Assembly (NCBI GenBank): GCA_029055625.1
Contig: JAIDCY010000023.1
Coordinates: 1-54,473, forward strand
Reading direction: 5' to 3'
DNA: 54,473 bases
DNA from: Ruminococcus sp.
Lineage (GTDB): Bacteria > Bacillota > Clostridia > Oscillospirales > Ruminococcaceae
A program made the translations under genes and the position numbers. This document shows, piece by piece, positions 27,680-36,348 of this stretch (position 1 is its first letter; every line of letters begins with the position of its first letter). The notes under the pieces were generated by a model. It was not told the origin of the DNA. It worked only from the letters and a program-made list of their open reading frames with translations, and made no database searches.

Positions 27680-29086
27680 TTAAAATTCAGTTTTCTTTTC
27701 GAGATACGCCACGAGGTCATTTATATTTACCCGTTCCTGCTCCATTGTATCACGGTCACGGACTGTTACGCAGTTATCCTTTTCGAGTGTGTCGAAATCG
27801 TACGTTATACAGTAAGGCGTACCGATTTCATCCTGTCGGCGGTAACGCTTGCCTATTGTACCGGTTTCGTCAAATTCGCACATGAATTTTTTAGAAAGCA
27901 TTTCAAAAACTTCTTCCGCTTTCGGTGTGAGTTTCTTTACTAACGGCAGTACTGCACATTTAAACGGTGCGAGAGCAGGATGTAAGTGCATTACCGTACG
28001 GATTTCTCTTTTTTCCTTGCCGTTCTTGTCGACGGTAACAAGTTCTTCTTCGTCGTAAGCCTCAGTGAGTATCGACAGGAAAAGTCTTTCAACTCCCAGC
28101 GACGGCTCTATGACGTAAGGTATATATTTTTCATTGGTTTCAGGGTCAAAATATTCAAGAGATTTGCCACTTGTCTTGATGTGCTGTGTGAGGTCGTAAT
28201 CTGTACGGTCGGCAACTCCCCACAGTTCACCCCAGCCGAACGGGAACAGATATTCAAAATCTGTGGTAGCTTTTGAGTAGAAACAAAGTTCTTCCGGGGA
28301 GTGGTCACGAAGTCTGATATTTTCCTCTTTCAGTCCGAGGCTGAGCAGGAAATCTTTACAGTAACTTCTCCAGTAACTGAACCATTCAAGGTCTGTACCG
28401 GGTTTACAGAAAAATTCAAGTTCCATCTGTTCAAACTCACGGACACGGAATATAAAGTTACCAGGTGTTATCTCGTTACGGAAAGACTTTCCCACCTGTG
28501 CAACGCCGAACGGTACTTTTTTCCTTGTGGTACGCTGAATGTTTGCGAAGTTTACGAAGATACCCTGGGCAGTTTCCGGACGGAGATATAATTCTGATTT
28601 GCTGTCTTCCGTTACACCCTGAAACGTCTTGAACATAAGGTTAAACTGTCTTATATCTGTGAAGTTATGCTTGCCACAATCCGGACAGGGAATTTCATGC
28701 TCCTTTATGTAAGCGGACATTTGTTCATTAGTCCAACCTGCTACGTTTGTACCGTCGAAGTCTTCAATCAGATTATCCGCACGGTGTCTGGTGTGACATT
28801 CCTTACAATCCATGAGAGGGTCAGAAAATCCCCCGATATGTCCGGAGGCTACCCACGTCTGCGGATTCATGAGAATTGCACTGTCGAGACCTACATTATA
28901 CTTGTTTTCCTGTACAAACTTCTTTAACCATGCCTTTTTGATGTTGTTTTTGAGTTCAACACCTAACGGTCCGTAATCCCATGTATTAGCAAGTCCGCCG
29001 TAAATCTCAGAACCTGGATACACATAGCCTTTTGACTTGCAGAGGTCTACTATCTTATCCATGACTTTCTCGTTGTTTTTTAACAT
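27680..29086 (-). CDS. glyS: Glycyl-tRNA synthetase (single-chain, class II, alpha2 type)
   Basis: 468 residues, the length of the archaeal/Gram-positive homodimeric enzyme. Charges tRNA-Gly in the cytosol. Start of domain: [19 protein letters not shown]; motif 1 region [18 protein letters not shown]; motif 2 [25 protein letters not shown]; motif 3 [11 protein letters not shown] zinc-type cluster [11 protein letters not shown]...CPDCGKHNF is intact. The C-terminal anticodon-binding domain has [10 protein letters not shown] and [17 protein letters not shown] features ([13 protein letters not shown]). GAGGTA precedes ATG 29086. There is no room for a T-box: the predicted leader is under 40 bases. 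Confidence 0.97.
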   Translation of the reverse strand: MLKNNEKVMDKIVDLCKSKGYVYPGSEIYGGLANTWDYGPLGVELKNNIKKAWLKKFVQENKYNVGLDSAILMNPQTWVASGHIGGFSDPLMDCKECHTRHRADNLIEDFDGTNVAGWTNEQMSAYIKEHEIPCPDCGKHNFTDIRQFNLMFKTFQGVTEDSKSELYLRPETAQGIFVNFANIQRTTRKKVPFGVAQVGKSFRNEITPGNFIFRVREFEQMELEFFCKPGTDLEWFSYWRSYCKDFLLSLGLKEENIRLRDHSPEELCFYSKATTDFEYLFPFGWGELWGVADRTDYDLTQHIKTSGKSLEYFDPETNEKYIPYVIEPSLGVERLFLSILTEAYDEEELVTVDKNGKEKREIRTVMHLHPALAPFKCAVLPLVKKLTPKAEEVFEMLSKKFMCEFDETGTIGKRYRRQDEIGTPYCITYDFDTLEKDNCVTVRDRDTMEQERVNINDLVAYLEKKTEF

Positions 29087-29125
29087 TAAAAAAAATACCT
29101 CATTTCGTATAGATTTGTCTATTAT

Positions 29126-29154
29126 ATTTTAATCCAAAACTGCGGAAATGTCAA
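29126..29154 (-). promoter_or_regulatory. Promoter of glyS
   Basis: Minus strand TTGACA (29154-29149), 17-bp spacer, TAAAAT (29131-29126), 39 bases before the ATG. Confidence 0.75.
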
Positions 29155-29167
29155 TAGCTGATTGAAA

Positions 29168-29202
29168 AAAAAAGCCATATCCTGTAACGAATACGACTTG
29201 AA
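29168..29202 (-). terminator. Terminator at the distal end of the repeat region
   Basis: Minus strand stem GTCGTAT / ATATGGC (seven pairs, two G-U) followed by nine T. It ends any transcript that passes from deoD through the repeats, just before the glyS promoter. Confidence 0.6.
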
Positions 29203-29235
29203 ACAAAAGATTAATATAAAAGGGAATTGGGGGAT

Positions 29236-29527
29236 TTTCTTAATCCTGTAGAGATTATAAAACAGAATCCTTAAAATAGTCTTAAAAACGTGCATAATTA
29301 TGTATGAAAGTTAACAGACGATTGCGATAATATACGAACGTTTAAAAAAACGTACACGAACGTGAAAAATTATTTTGTGATTGTTTGATGATGCGTAAAA
29401 GTGATTTTCTAATGAAAAATTATAAAACACAAATATTAACTATAATACACGAACGTATATAATCGTTAACGATTGGTAAGTGAAGTATAAAAAAATGATG
29501 TTCTCACGAAAGAACATTTAGTAAGTT
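29236..29527 (-). repeat. Noncoding repeat unit A (~300 bp)
   Basis: Left member of a diverged tandem duplication. Anchors shared with unit B: AATCCTGTAGAGATTATAAA / GATCCTGTAAAGATTGTAAA exactly 300 bases apart, the CACGAACGTG block with GATTGTTTGATGAT, and TATAAAACACAAAT. It contains TACGAACGTT (29333-29342) paired with CACGAACGTG (29355-29364) and a single CACGAACGTA (29448-29457). It ends with a hairpin ATGTTCT/AGAACAT (29498-29517) that has a T-run on the minus strand. No gene is recognised; short frames here look spurious. Confidence 0.8.
29488..29517 (-). terminator. Hairpin with minus-strand T-run between units A and B
   Basis: ATGTTCT / AGAACAT stem with six-base loop, followed on the minus strand by CATTTTTTTATA. 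It is a possible intrinsic terminator within the repeat region. Confidence 0.5.
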
Positions 29528-29535
29528 TCTGATAC

Positions 29536-29849
29536 TTTCTGGATCCTGTAAAGATTGTAAAACAAAATTCTTAACGATTGTTCACAAAGACTTACTATAG
29601 TGCACGAATATTTACAAGCATACACGAACGTGAATATTTTTTTATGATTGTCTGATGATACATAAAAAGTAATTTCCCGATGAAAGATTATAAAACACAA
29701 ATGTAAAAAACGTTCACAGACTTTTACAATATTATACGAACGTTAAAAAACGTACACGAACGTGCATAAATGTATACTATTGTTAGGAGGTACGCAAAAA
29801 ATAAATTTCCCCCGAAAGATTTTTTAATAAACTTTCAGGGGATTTTTTT
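29536..29849 (-). repeat. Noncoding repeat unit B (~300 bp)
   Basis: Right member of the duplication. It carries CACGAATATT (29603-29612) paired with CACGAACGTG (29623-29632), and TACGAACGTT (29735-29744) paired with CACGAACGTG (29755-29764), each pair with starts 20 bases apart. It ends in a hairpin (29809-29841). Read on the minus strand, the outer copy gives TTTATGCACGTTCGTG, the same 16 bases as at 4560-4575. Confidence 0.8.
29809..29849. terminator. Hairpin with T-run downstream of deoD
   Basis: CCCC-GAAAG (29810-29818) / CTTTC-A-GGGG (29832-29841), one bulged A, 13-base loop. The better T-run is on the plus strand (ATTTTTTTA), with a weaker one on the minus strand. It may be a bidirectional terminator or the end of a plus-strand transcript of the repeats. 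Confidence 0.55.
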
Positions 29850-29861
29850 ATTAATGAAAAA

Positions 29862-29884
29862 TTGCCAATTATGCATTATAAATT
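29862..29884 (-). repeat. AT-rich dispersed repeat overlapping the deoD stop (copy 2)
   Basis: Minus strand AATTTATAATGCATAATT; its first bases encode the last Asn-Leu and the TAA of deoD. Confidence 0.55.
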
Positions 29885-30583
29885 AGTACCGGTTTCAAGT
29901 GCTATTTCCATCATATCACGGAAGCCCGATTGTCTTTCCTCGGCGGTAGTGGTGAGGTTCTTTAACGGACAATCCGAGACGGTCAGGATACACAACGCAT
30001 TTTTGCCGGAGCGGGCAGAGTTCATGTAAAGACCGGCGGTTTCCATTTCCACACCGAGTACTCCCATTTTCTGCCATATGGAAAGACTGTCGGAATCGTC
30101 GTAAAAAGTATCGCTTGAAAAAATGTTCCCGACGTGATACGGTATATTTTTACTCTCCGTAATCCGTACCGCCTCCGAAAGTACTTCCCATGATGCGGTA
30201 GGTGCGTACGTCCCAGGTAATCGGTACTGATTGGCATATGCGGAGTTGGTGCTTGCACTCATGGCGATGATAATATCCCTTAAGTTCACATTATCCGCAA
30301 TCGCTCCGGCTGTACCTGTTCTTATGATAGTCCGGACATCGTAAATATTAAAGAGTTCCCACGAGTATATACTCATTGACGGTATACCCATACCGCTACC
30401 CTGTACGGAAATTCTTTTCCCCTTGTAAGTGCCGGTATATCCGTACATACCACGGACTTTGTTATAGCAGACCGCATTTTCAAGATAGTTTTCAGCGATA
30501 AACTTTGCTCTCAGAGGGTCACCGGGCATTATCACGACGGGGGCTATGTCATCGATTTGTGCGTTATTGTGTGGGGTAGGCAT
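29876..30583 (-). CDS. deoD: Purine-nucleoside phosphorylase, DeoD type
   Basis: 235 residues, the usual size of hexameric PNPs. Phosphorolysis of purine (deoxy)nucleosides in the cytosol for salvage. Signatures: PGDPLRAKFIAE at the phosphate site, GMGIPSMSIY, IIRTGTAGAI, GVEMETAGLY with the substrate-binding Met-Glu, and VSDCPL with the catalytic Asp. GAAAGGAGTGA precedes the ATG. Single gene with its own promoter; no pentose-phosphate or deoxyribose genes adjoin it. Its last codons come from an AT-rich repeat. Confidence 0.95.
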   Translation of the reverse strand: MPTPHNNAQIDDIAPVVIMPGDPLRAKFIAENYLENAVCYNKVRGMYGYTGTYKGKRISVQGSGMGIPSMSIYSWELFNIYDVRTIIRTGTAGAIADNVNLRDIIIAMSASTNSAYANQYRLPGTYAPTASWEVLSEAVRITESKNIPYHVGNIFSSDTFYDDSDSLSIWQKMGVLGVEMETAGLYMNSARSGKNALCILTVSDCPLKNLTTTAEERQSGFRDMMEIALETGTNL

Positions 30584-30610
30584 AAAAAATCACTCCTTTC
30601 ACTTGCTATC

Positions 30611-30639
30611 ATTATATCACGGATTGCCGGATTTTTCAA
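30611..30639 (-). promoter_or_regulatory. Promoter of deoD
   Basis: Minus strand TTGAAA (30639-30634), 17-bp spacer, TATAAT (30616-30611). Confidence 0.78.
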
Positions 30640-30650
30640 GTACAAACTGC

Positions 30651-30684
30651 AAAAAAAGAACCGTCAGAAATCTGACAGTTCTTT
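30651..30684 (-). terminator. Terminator of secDF
   Basis: Twelve-bp stem AGAACTGTCAGA / TCTGACGGTTCT (one G-U) on the minus strand, followed by TTTTTTT. Confidence 0.9.
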
Positions 30685-30692
30685 CAGTAAAA

Positions 30693-33041
30693 TTATTTTG
30701 CCTTAGCGGATTCTCTGTTTTTCCACCATGACCACGTAACAGGTGCGACGAAAAGTGAAGAGTAAGTACCTGAAATAAGTCCGAACATGAGCGGAACGGA
30801 GAAAGTAAGTAACGAACTGTAACCGCTTACCGCTACAACTATTGTTACTATAAGCATTGTTGCAATAGTTGTTATTGATGTGCGGATTGAACGTGTCATG
30901 GACTGCGAACATCCTGCGTTGATTAGTTCGTTGAGTGTAGCTTTCGGCATGAGTTTCTGATTTTCACGGATACGGTCATAGATTACGATAGTGTTGTTGA
31001 TTGAGTAACCAAGAATCGTAAGGATTACCGCAACCGTATTTGAATTGAACTCGAAGCCGAGTATAACAGATATTGCGATTGCAACAAGTAAATCGTGGAG
31101 AAGTGCGAGTACCGAACATACACCGGCTGACCATCCGCCGATACGACGGAATCTCACCGCAATGTAGATGATTACGATTACCGCAGCGAATATCACGGCG
31201 ATAAGGCATTTCAACAGAAATTCACGTCCGGAAGACGGGCTTACGTCTGTAGAATCGAACAGTGAAATATTACTGTCGGGGAACTCTGCCTGAAGTGAGT
31301 TAGTCATTTCAACCTGTCTGTCAACGTTAAGACCCTGTTCAGAAGTAAATGATATTATAATCTGTTTTCCGCCGGAATCTATACTTTCGCCCTTACGTAC
31401 GCTTACCGGTACGTTTACTATGTCGCCTACTATTTTTTCCGCCTGGTTTGTATCAATTTCACCGGTATAATCATAAGTAATCATAGTACCGCCACTGAAT
31501 TCAAGGGCGAAGTTTGCACCGCCTCTTATAATCATACCTCCGGCGAATACTACCACTACGCCGATAAGTATTCCGAGTATCATTTTTTTCTTACCGCAGA
31601 AATTGTAAGTCTTTGATTCTCTGGATTTTTCCTTGTATCCGTATAACTTCTTGTTCTGGAAACATTTAAACCTTGAAAGGGATGTAACCATGATTCTTGA
31701 AAGGAATACGCCCATTATGAAGTTAAGTACGACACCGGCAAGGAGCGTTATACCGAAAGAGTAGACAACACCTTCAGCTGTTGCACCGAACATAAAGAAG
31801 ATAGTTTTGTTAAGGATTTTTGAGAAGAAACTTGTCGGAACGCCGAAAGCTCCCATAAGGATTACCGCTATTATAACGTTGGTAATGTTACCGTCGAGAA
31901 TTGCGGAGAACGCTCTTTTATACGCTACCTTTATAGCGGAATCAAGGGATTTTCCCGACTGTATTTCCTCTTTGATACGTTCACCTGTAATGATGTTAGC
32001 GTCAACGCCCATACCTACCGCAAGGATTATACCGGCGATACCTGGTATCGTGAGAGTTGAGCCGGGCATAAATCCGAACCAGCCCGATACTACCGCTATA
32101 CTTCCGGCAATCTGTCCGCATAGTGCGATTACCGCAACCACTCCGGGGAGTTTGTAAAGTATAATCATGTAGATTGCGATAAAGATAAATGCAATCATTG
32201 CCGCAAGAAGTATCGCATCGAGTGAACCTTCACCCATAGTAGGGTCAATGGTCTTGAAACTGGTTGTTTCGAGTTTGAACGGTAACGAACCGGAATTAAT
32301 CTGATTTGCTAACTTATTAGCTGAATCTTCGGTAAAGTTACCGGTGATTACCGCACTGCCGTCTGTGATTGCACTGTTTACCGTCGGATAGGAAATCATA
32401 GTGTTATCCATCCATATGGAAATAGGTGTACCAGTTCCGGCGAGTTCTGCGGTAGCCTCTGCGAACTTGTCCTTACCTGAGGCGTTAAGATTCAGTTCAA
32501 TCAGATTTTCGTATGTGCCGGAATCGTCATTTGCACGGTATACGGCTCTTGCGTTTGCAACGTCCGCACCTTCAAGGACGATTTCACCGGTAGGGATTAC
32601 GTTTCCGTCGTCGTCGGTGATACTGTCCGTACCTTTCCGGAACGTCAGAATTGCCATCTCGCCGAGTTCCTTGACAGATGCCGACGGGTCAAAATCGCTC
32701 TCACCGGCTTGCCATGGGAAACGTACGATGATTCTGTCGCTTTTCTCGTCGCTGTAAACTTCGCTGTCCGTTATGCCGAGTGAAGACAGTCGGGTATCGA
32801 TTATAGCCGTAGCGGCTTTTAACTGGTCAGGTGTAGCCTCCGCACCTTCCGCCGGAGCGAAAGTTACATCAACACCGCCCTTAATATCGATACCAAGGCG
32901 AATATCATTGACACCCTTGATAACGGTTGTTGTGTTATCGCCGTAAATGTAATCCAGACCGATTACCGCCGAAAACGCAAACAGCGTAATTAAAGCAACG
33001 ACAATGAAGAAATTGGATTTTCCGATTTTTTTCACGGTCAT
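30693..33041 (-). CDS. secDF: Fused SecDF preprotein translocase accessory protein
   Basis: 782 residues combining SecD and SecF in one chain, as in Bacillus. It uses the proton gradient to help pull exported proteins through SecYEG. SecD half: LGIDIKGGVDVTF near residue 48, P1 domain with IDTRLSSLGI and IIVRFPW, then six helices including GIAGIILAVGMGVDANIITGERIKEE. SecF half from about 490: FALEFSGGTMITYDY, LTILGYSINNTIVIYDRIREN, and ten to twelve helices in total. Conserved Asp of the TM4 regions are in GVDANI and VIYDRI. AGGAGG precedes the ATG. It has its own promoter and terminator. The long exported proteins in this window may depend on it. Confidence 0.95.
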   Translation of the reverse strand: MTVKKIGKSNFFIVVALITLFAFSAVIGLDYIYGDNTTTVIKGVNDIRLGIDIKGGVDVTFAPAEGAEATPDQLKAATAIIDTRLSSLGITDSEVYSDEKSDRIIVRFPWQAGESDFDPSASVKELGEMAILTFRKGTDSITDDDGNVIPTGEIVLEGADVANARAVYRANDDSGTYENLIELNLNASGKDKFAEATAELAGTGTPISIWMDNTMISYPTVNSAITDGSAVITGNFTEDSANKLANQINSGSLPFKLETTSFKTIDPTMGEGSLDAILLAAMIAFIFIAIYMIILYKLPGVVAVIALCGQIAGSIAVVSGWFGFMPGSTLTIPGIAGIILAVGMGVDANIITGERIKEEIQSGKSLDSAIKVAYKRAFSAILDGNITNVIIAVILMGAFGVPTSFFSKILNKTIFFMFGATAEGVVYSFGITLLAGVVLNFIMGVFLSRIMVTSLSRFKCFQNKKLYGYKEKSRESKTYNFCGKKKMILGILIGVVVVFAGGMIIRGGANFALEFSGGTMITYDYTGEIDTNQAEKIVGDIVNVPVSVRKGESIDSGGKQIIISFTSEQGLNVDRQVEMTNSLQAEFPDSNISLFDSTDVSPSSGREFLLKCLIAVIFAAVIVIIYIAVRFRRIGGWSAGVCSVLALLHDLLVAIAISVILGFEFNSNTVAVILTILGYSINNTIVIYDRIRENQKLMPKATLNELINAGCSQSMTRSIRTSITTIATMLIVTIVVAVSGYSSLLTFSVPLMFGLISGTYSSLFVAPVTWSWWKNRESAKAK

Positions 33042-33087
33042 GCCTCCTGAAAATATAAATTTGTCTGCCTGTACGACAATTAATATT

Positions 33088-33116
33088 ATTTTACTATATA
33101 ATCAGTAAAAAGTCAA
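33088..33116 (-). promoter_or_regulatory. Promoter of secDF
   Basis: Minus strand TTGACT (33116-33111), 17-bp spacer, TAAAAT (33093-33088). Confidence 0.72.
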
Positions 33117-33149
33117 GTATATACGAAAAAAATTTTTAGTAATTTATAT

Positions 33150-33180
33150 TTCTTAATTCTGCATTCTTAATTATGGATTA
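33150..33180 (-). repeat. AT-rich dispersed repeat overlapping the atpC stop (copy 3)
   Basis: Minus strand AAATAATCCATAATTAAGAA, continuing with TGCAGAATTAAG. The TAA of atpC is the first unit. Confidence 0.5.
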
Positions 33181-33588
33181 TTTGAAGTGTTTCTGGGATA
33201 TTTTCAGTCTGTTCATAGCCCGGTTCAGAGCGGTCTGTGTATGGTAATATTCCATGATACTTTGTTTCTGTTTCAGCTTTTCCTCCGCACGGATACGGGC
33301 TTCTTCCGCACGTTTTATATCTATTTCTTCCGGAAGTTCGCAGGAATCGGCAAGAATTATGGAAGATTCCGGCATAACCTGTATGAACCCCTCCGAAATT
33401 GCCGCATAATGCCACTGACCGTCAGTCATGTACTTCAGTTCACCGGTTGGCAGTGAGGTAACAAGTGGTTCGTGACCGTACATGATACCTATTAAGCCAT
33501 CGATAGCGGTTATAACGAGATGTTCGCAGTCGCCGGAATAGAAAACCCTGTCAGTAGCGATTATTTCGAGGTGAAACGTTTTAGACAT
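33178..33588 (-). CDS. atpC: ATP synthase F1 epsilon subunit
   Basis: 136 residues. Rotor-stalk subunit that couples gamma to the c ring and can inhibit ATP hydrolysis. The N-terminal beta sandwich starts FHLEIIATDRVFYSGDCE and contains GLIGIMYGHEPLVTSLPTGEL; the C-terminal helical hairpin (about 90-136) has EIDIKRAEEARIRAEEKL. Last gene of the atp operon, 14 bases after atpD. No clear terminator follows before the secDF promoter. The stop codon lies at the start of an AT-rich repeat. Confidence 0.93.
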   Translation of the reverse strand: MSKTFHLEIIATDRVFYSGDCEHLVITAIDGLIGIMYGHEPLVTSLPTGELKYMTDGQWHYAAISEGFIQVMPESSIILADSCELPEEIDIKRAEEARIRAEEKLKQKQSIMEYYHTQTALNRAMNRLKISQKHFK

Positions 33589-33602
33589 AGGAAAATCCCC
33601 CT

Positions 33603-34994
<1,392 letters not shown>

Positions 34995-35009
34995 TTAATA
35001 CCTCCTCTT

Positions 35010-35045
35010 TAAAAATTAATAATTATTAATTAATAATTATTTTTG
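35010..35045 (-). repeat. AT-rich dispersed repeat at the 3' side of the four-helix-bundle gene (copy 4)
   Basis: Minus strand ATAATTATTAATTAATAATT then ATTAATTTTT; it supplies the TAA of the four-helix-bundle frame. Together with copy 5 it brackets that gene. Confidence 0.65.
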
Positions 35046-35382
35046 TTTCATGGTTTTTATAATACTTGTAAGAAGTTTAATAAGTTCCTGACAGTCATTA
35101 CAGATACTTTCATATTGTTTATCGTCCAGATAATCAGTTTCGTGGAGAAGTTCAAGCCAGTATTCGGATTCACTTGCTTCTTTAATTGCGATACTCATTT
35201 TTGCGACGAAATCCGCTTTACTCTGTCCATATATAGCCTCTTTAATGTTTGCCCCTATACTCGTACCGCTCCGGAGAAGTTGTTTTGACAGAATATATTC
35301 CACTGTACATATATTTATATAGTTTCACGATACGCACCGCAAACGCCTTACTCTTAACTGCTATGATATTATTTTTGTTCAT
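35037..35382 (-). pseudogene. Frameshifted four-helix-bundle (S23/IVP family) gene inside the atp operon
   Basis: The downstream frame (35303-35037) encodes EYILSKQLLRSGTSIGANIK and a second part ending in YWLELLHETDYLDDKQY, the core of the small four-helix-bundle family first known from intervening sequences of 23S rRNA genes. The missing N-terminus is found upstream in another frame: ATG at 35382, MNKNNIIAVKSKAFAVRIVK then LYKYMYS. The two frames meet near 35303-35310. Rejoined they give about 115 residues, the usual family length or slightly short, consistent with a small net deletion at the junction. A poor RBS (AAGGGAAG) precedes 35382. A GTG at 35303 could start the truncated 88-residue protein, but without a visible RBS. 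Family function is unknown. Confidence 0.8.
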
Positions 35383-35401
35383 AATACAAAAACTTCCCTT
35401 T

Positions 35402-35442
35402 TATTTTAATTAATAATTGTTAATTATTAATTATTAATTGAT
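35402..35442 (-). repeat. AT-rich dispersed repeat overlapping the atpG stop (copy 5)
   Basis: Minus strand TCAATTAATAATTAATAATT, continuing with AACAATTATTAATTAAAAT. It encodes the last Ile-Asn-Asn and the TAA of atpG. It resembles copy 4 on the other side of the four-helix-bundle gene. Confidence 0.65.
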
Positions 35443-36335
35443 TCTGCTCCTCCGCAGACTTCCGTAATTTCCTGCGTAATACTGGCTTGTCTCGCACGGT
35501 TATATAACAGCGAAAGTTCTTTGATTATATCCTTAGCACTTTTTGTAGCGGAATCCATAGCGGTCATACGTGCCTGCTGTTCGCAACAAAACGCCTCTAC
35601 CATTGCACCGTAAATTATACCTTTTGCGAAGTTCGGGATAAGATACGCCATAACCTCTTCCGGCGACGGTACAAATGATGCTTTCGGAAGTTTTTTCATA
35701 GTACCGTCAGGGGACTTGCCTAAATGTCGTCTGCTGAACGGTAAAAGCTGTACTGTTTTCGGTTCGAACTGACTTGAATTTATCATCTGCGTATAGATTA
35801 AATACACTTCGTCGAGTTCTTTTTTCTCGAATTTTTCGAGAACCAGTTCCGCAATTTCCCTCGCACGATACAGTGTAGGATTCTGTGTGGTGTACAGAAA
35901 TTCACCGTCGACGTAAGCCATTTTATCACGTTTCATGCGGTTCTGAAAGTACATTCTTCCGACGTGTCCCATCACGAACAGATAACAATTATCAATATAT
36001 TTTGCTTCCGATAGCTTCTGTTCGGTATATCTCAGGATATTATGATTATAACTGCCACATAATCCCTTGTCGGCGGTGATGACTATATAACCCTTTTTTC
36101 GCTTATCATCGGAAATGCCTTGTCTTTTATCGAAATAGAACTGTCTTGTATGCGGTGTATGTTCGAGGATACTTTCTATAGTGGACTGTAATTTTTCAAA
36201 GTAAGGCGTGGTATCGTCAAGAGACTTTCGGGCTTTTTTGAGTTTCGAGGAGGATATAAGATACATGGCATTTGTGATTTTAAGTATCTGCTGTATACTG
36301 GCGATACGTTCACGGATTTCCCTGATATTAGCCAA
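35427..36335 (-). CDS. atpG: ATP synthase F1 gamma subunit
   Basis: 302 residues. Central rotor shaft. N-terminal coiled coil ANIREIRERIASIQQILKIT with NAMYLISSSKLKKA, the conserved middle ITADKGLCGSYN, and the C-terminal helix with MTAMDSATKSAKDII and YNRARQASITQEITEV, all typical. The start is TTG: AAGGAGG lies eight bases upstream, while the ATG just before it runs into a stop after four codons. The chain ends GGAESINN, the last two residues being supplied by an AT-rich repeat. It begins 13 bases after atpHA. Confidence 0.96.
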   Translation of the reverse strand: MANIREIRERIASIQQILKITNAMYLISSSKLKKARKSLDDTTPYFEKLQSTIESILEHTPHTRQFYFDKRQGISDDKRKKGYIVITADKGLCGSYNHNILRYTEQKLSEAKYIDNCYLFVMGHVGRMYFQNRMKRDKMAYVDGEFLYTTQNPTLYRAREIAELVLEKFEKKELDEVYLIYTQMINSSQFEPKTVQLLPFSRRHLGKSPDGTMKKLPKASFVPSPEEVMAYLIPNFAKGIIYGAMVEAFCCEQQARMTAMDSATKSAKDIIKELSLLYNRARQASITQEITEVCGGAESINN

Positions 36336-36348
36336 AAAACATACCTCC

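Noticed and set aside
29087-29160. T-box riboswitch for glyS
   Set aside because: The predicted promoter leaves a leader of less than 40 bases, too short for a T-box, and no T-box sequence is seen.
29518-29700. 60-codon minus-strand frame in the repeat region
   Set aside because: No RBS, not conserved between repeat units A and B, which differ by indels that break the frame.
29236-29849. CRISPR-like array
   Set aside because: The repeated words are 10 bp, irregularly spaced, and lie within diverged 300-bp units; no spacers of even length and no cas genes.
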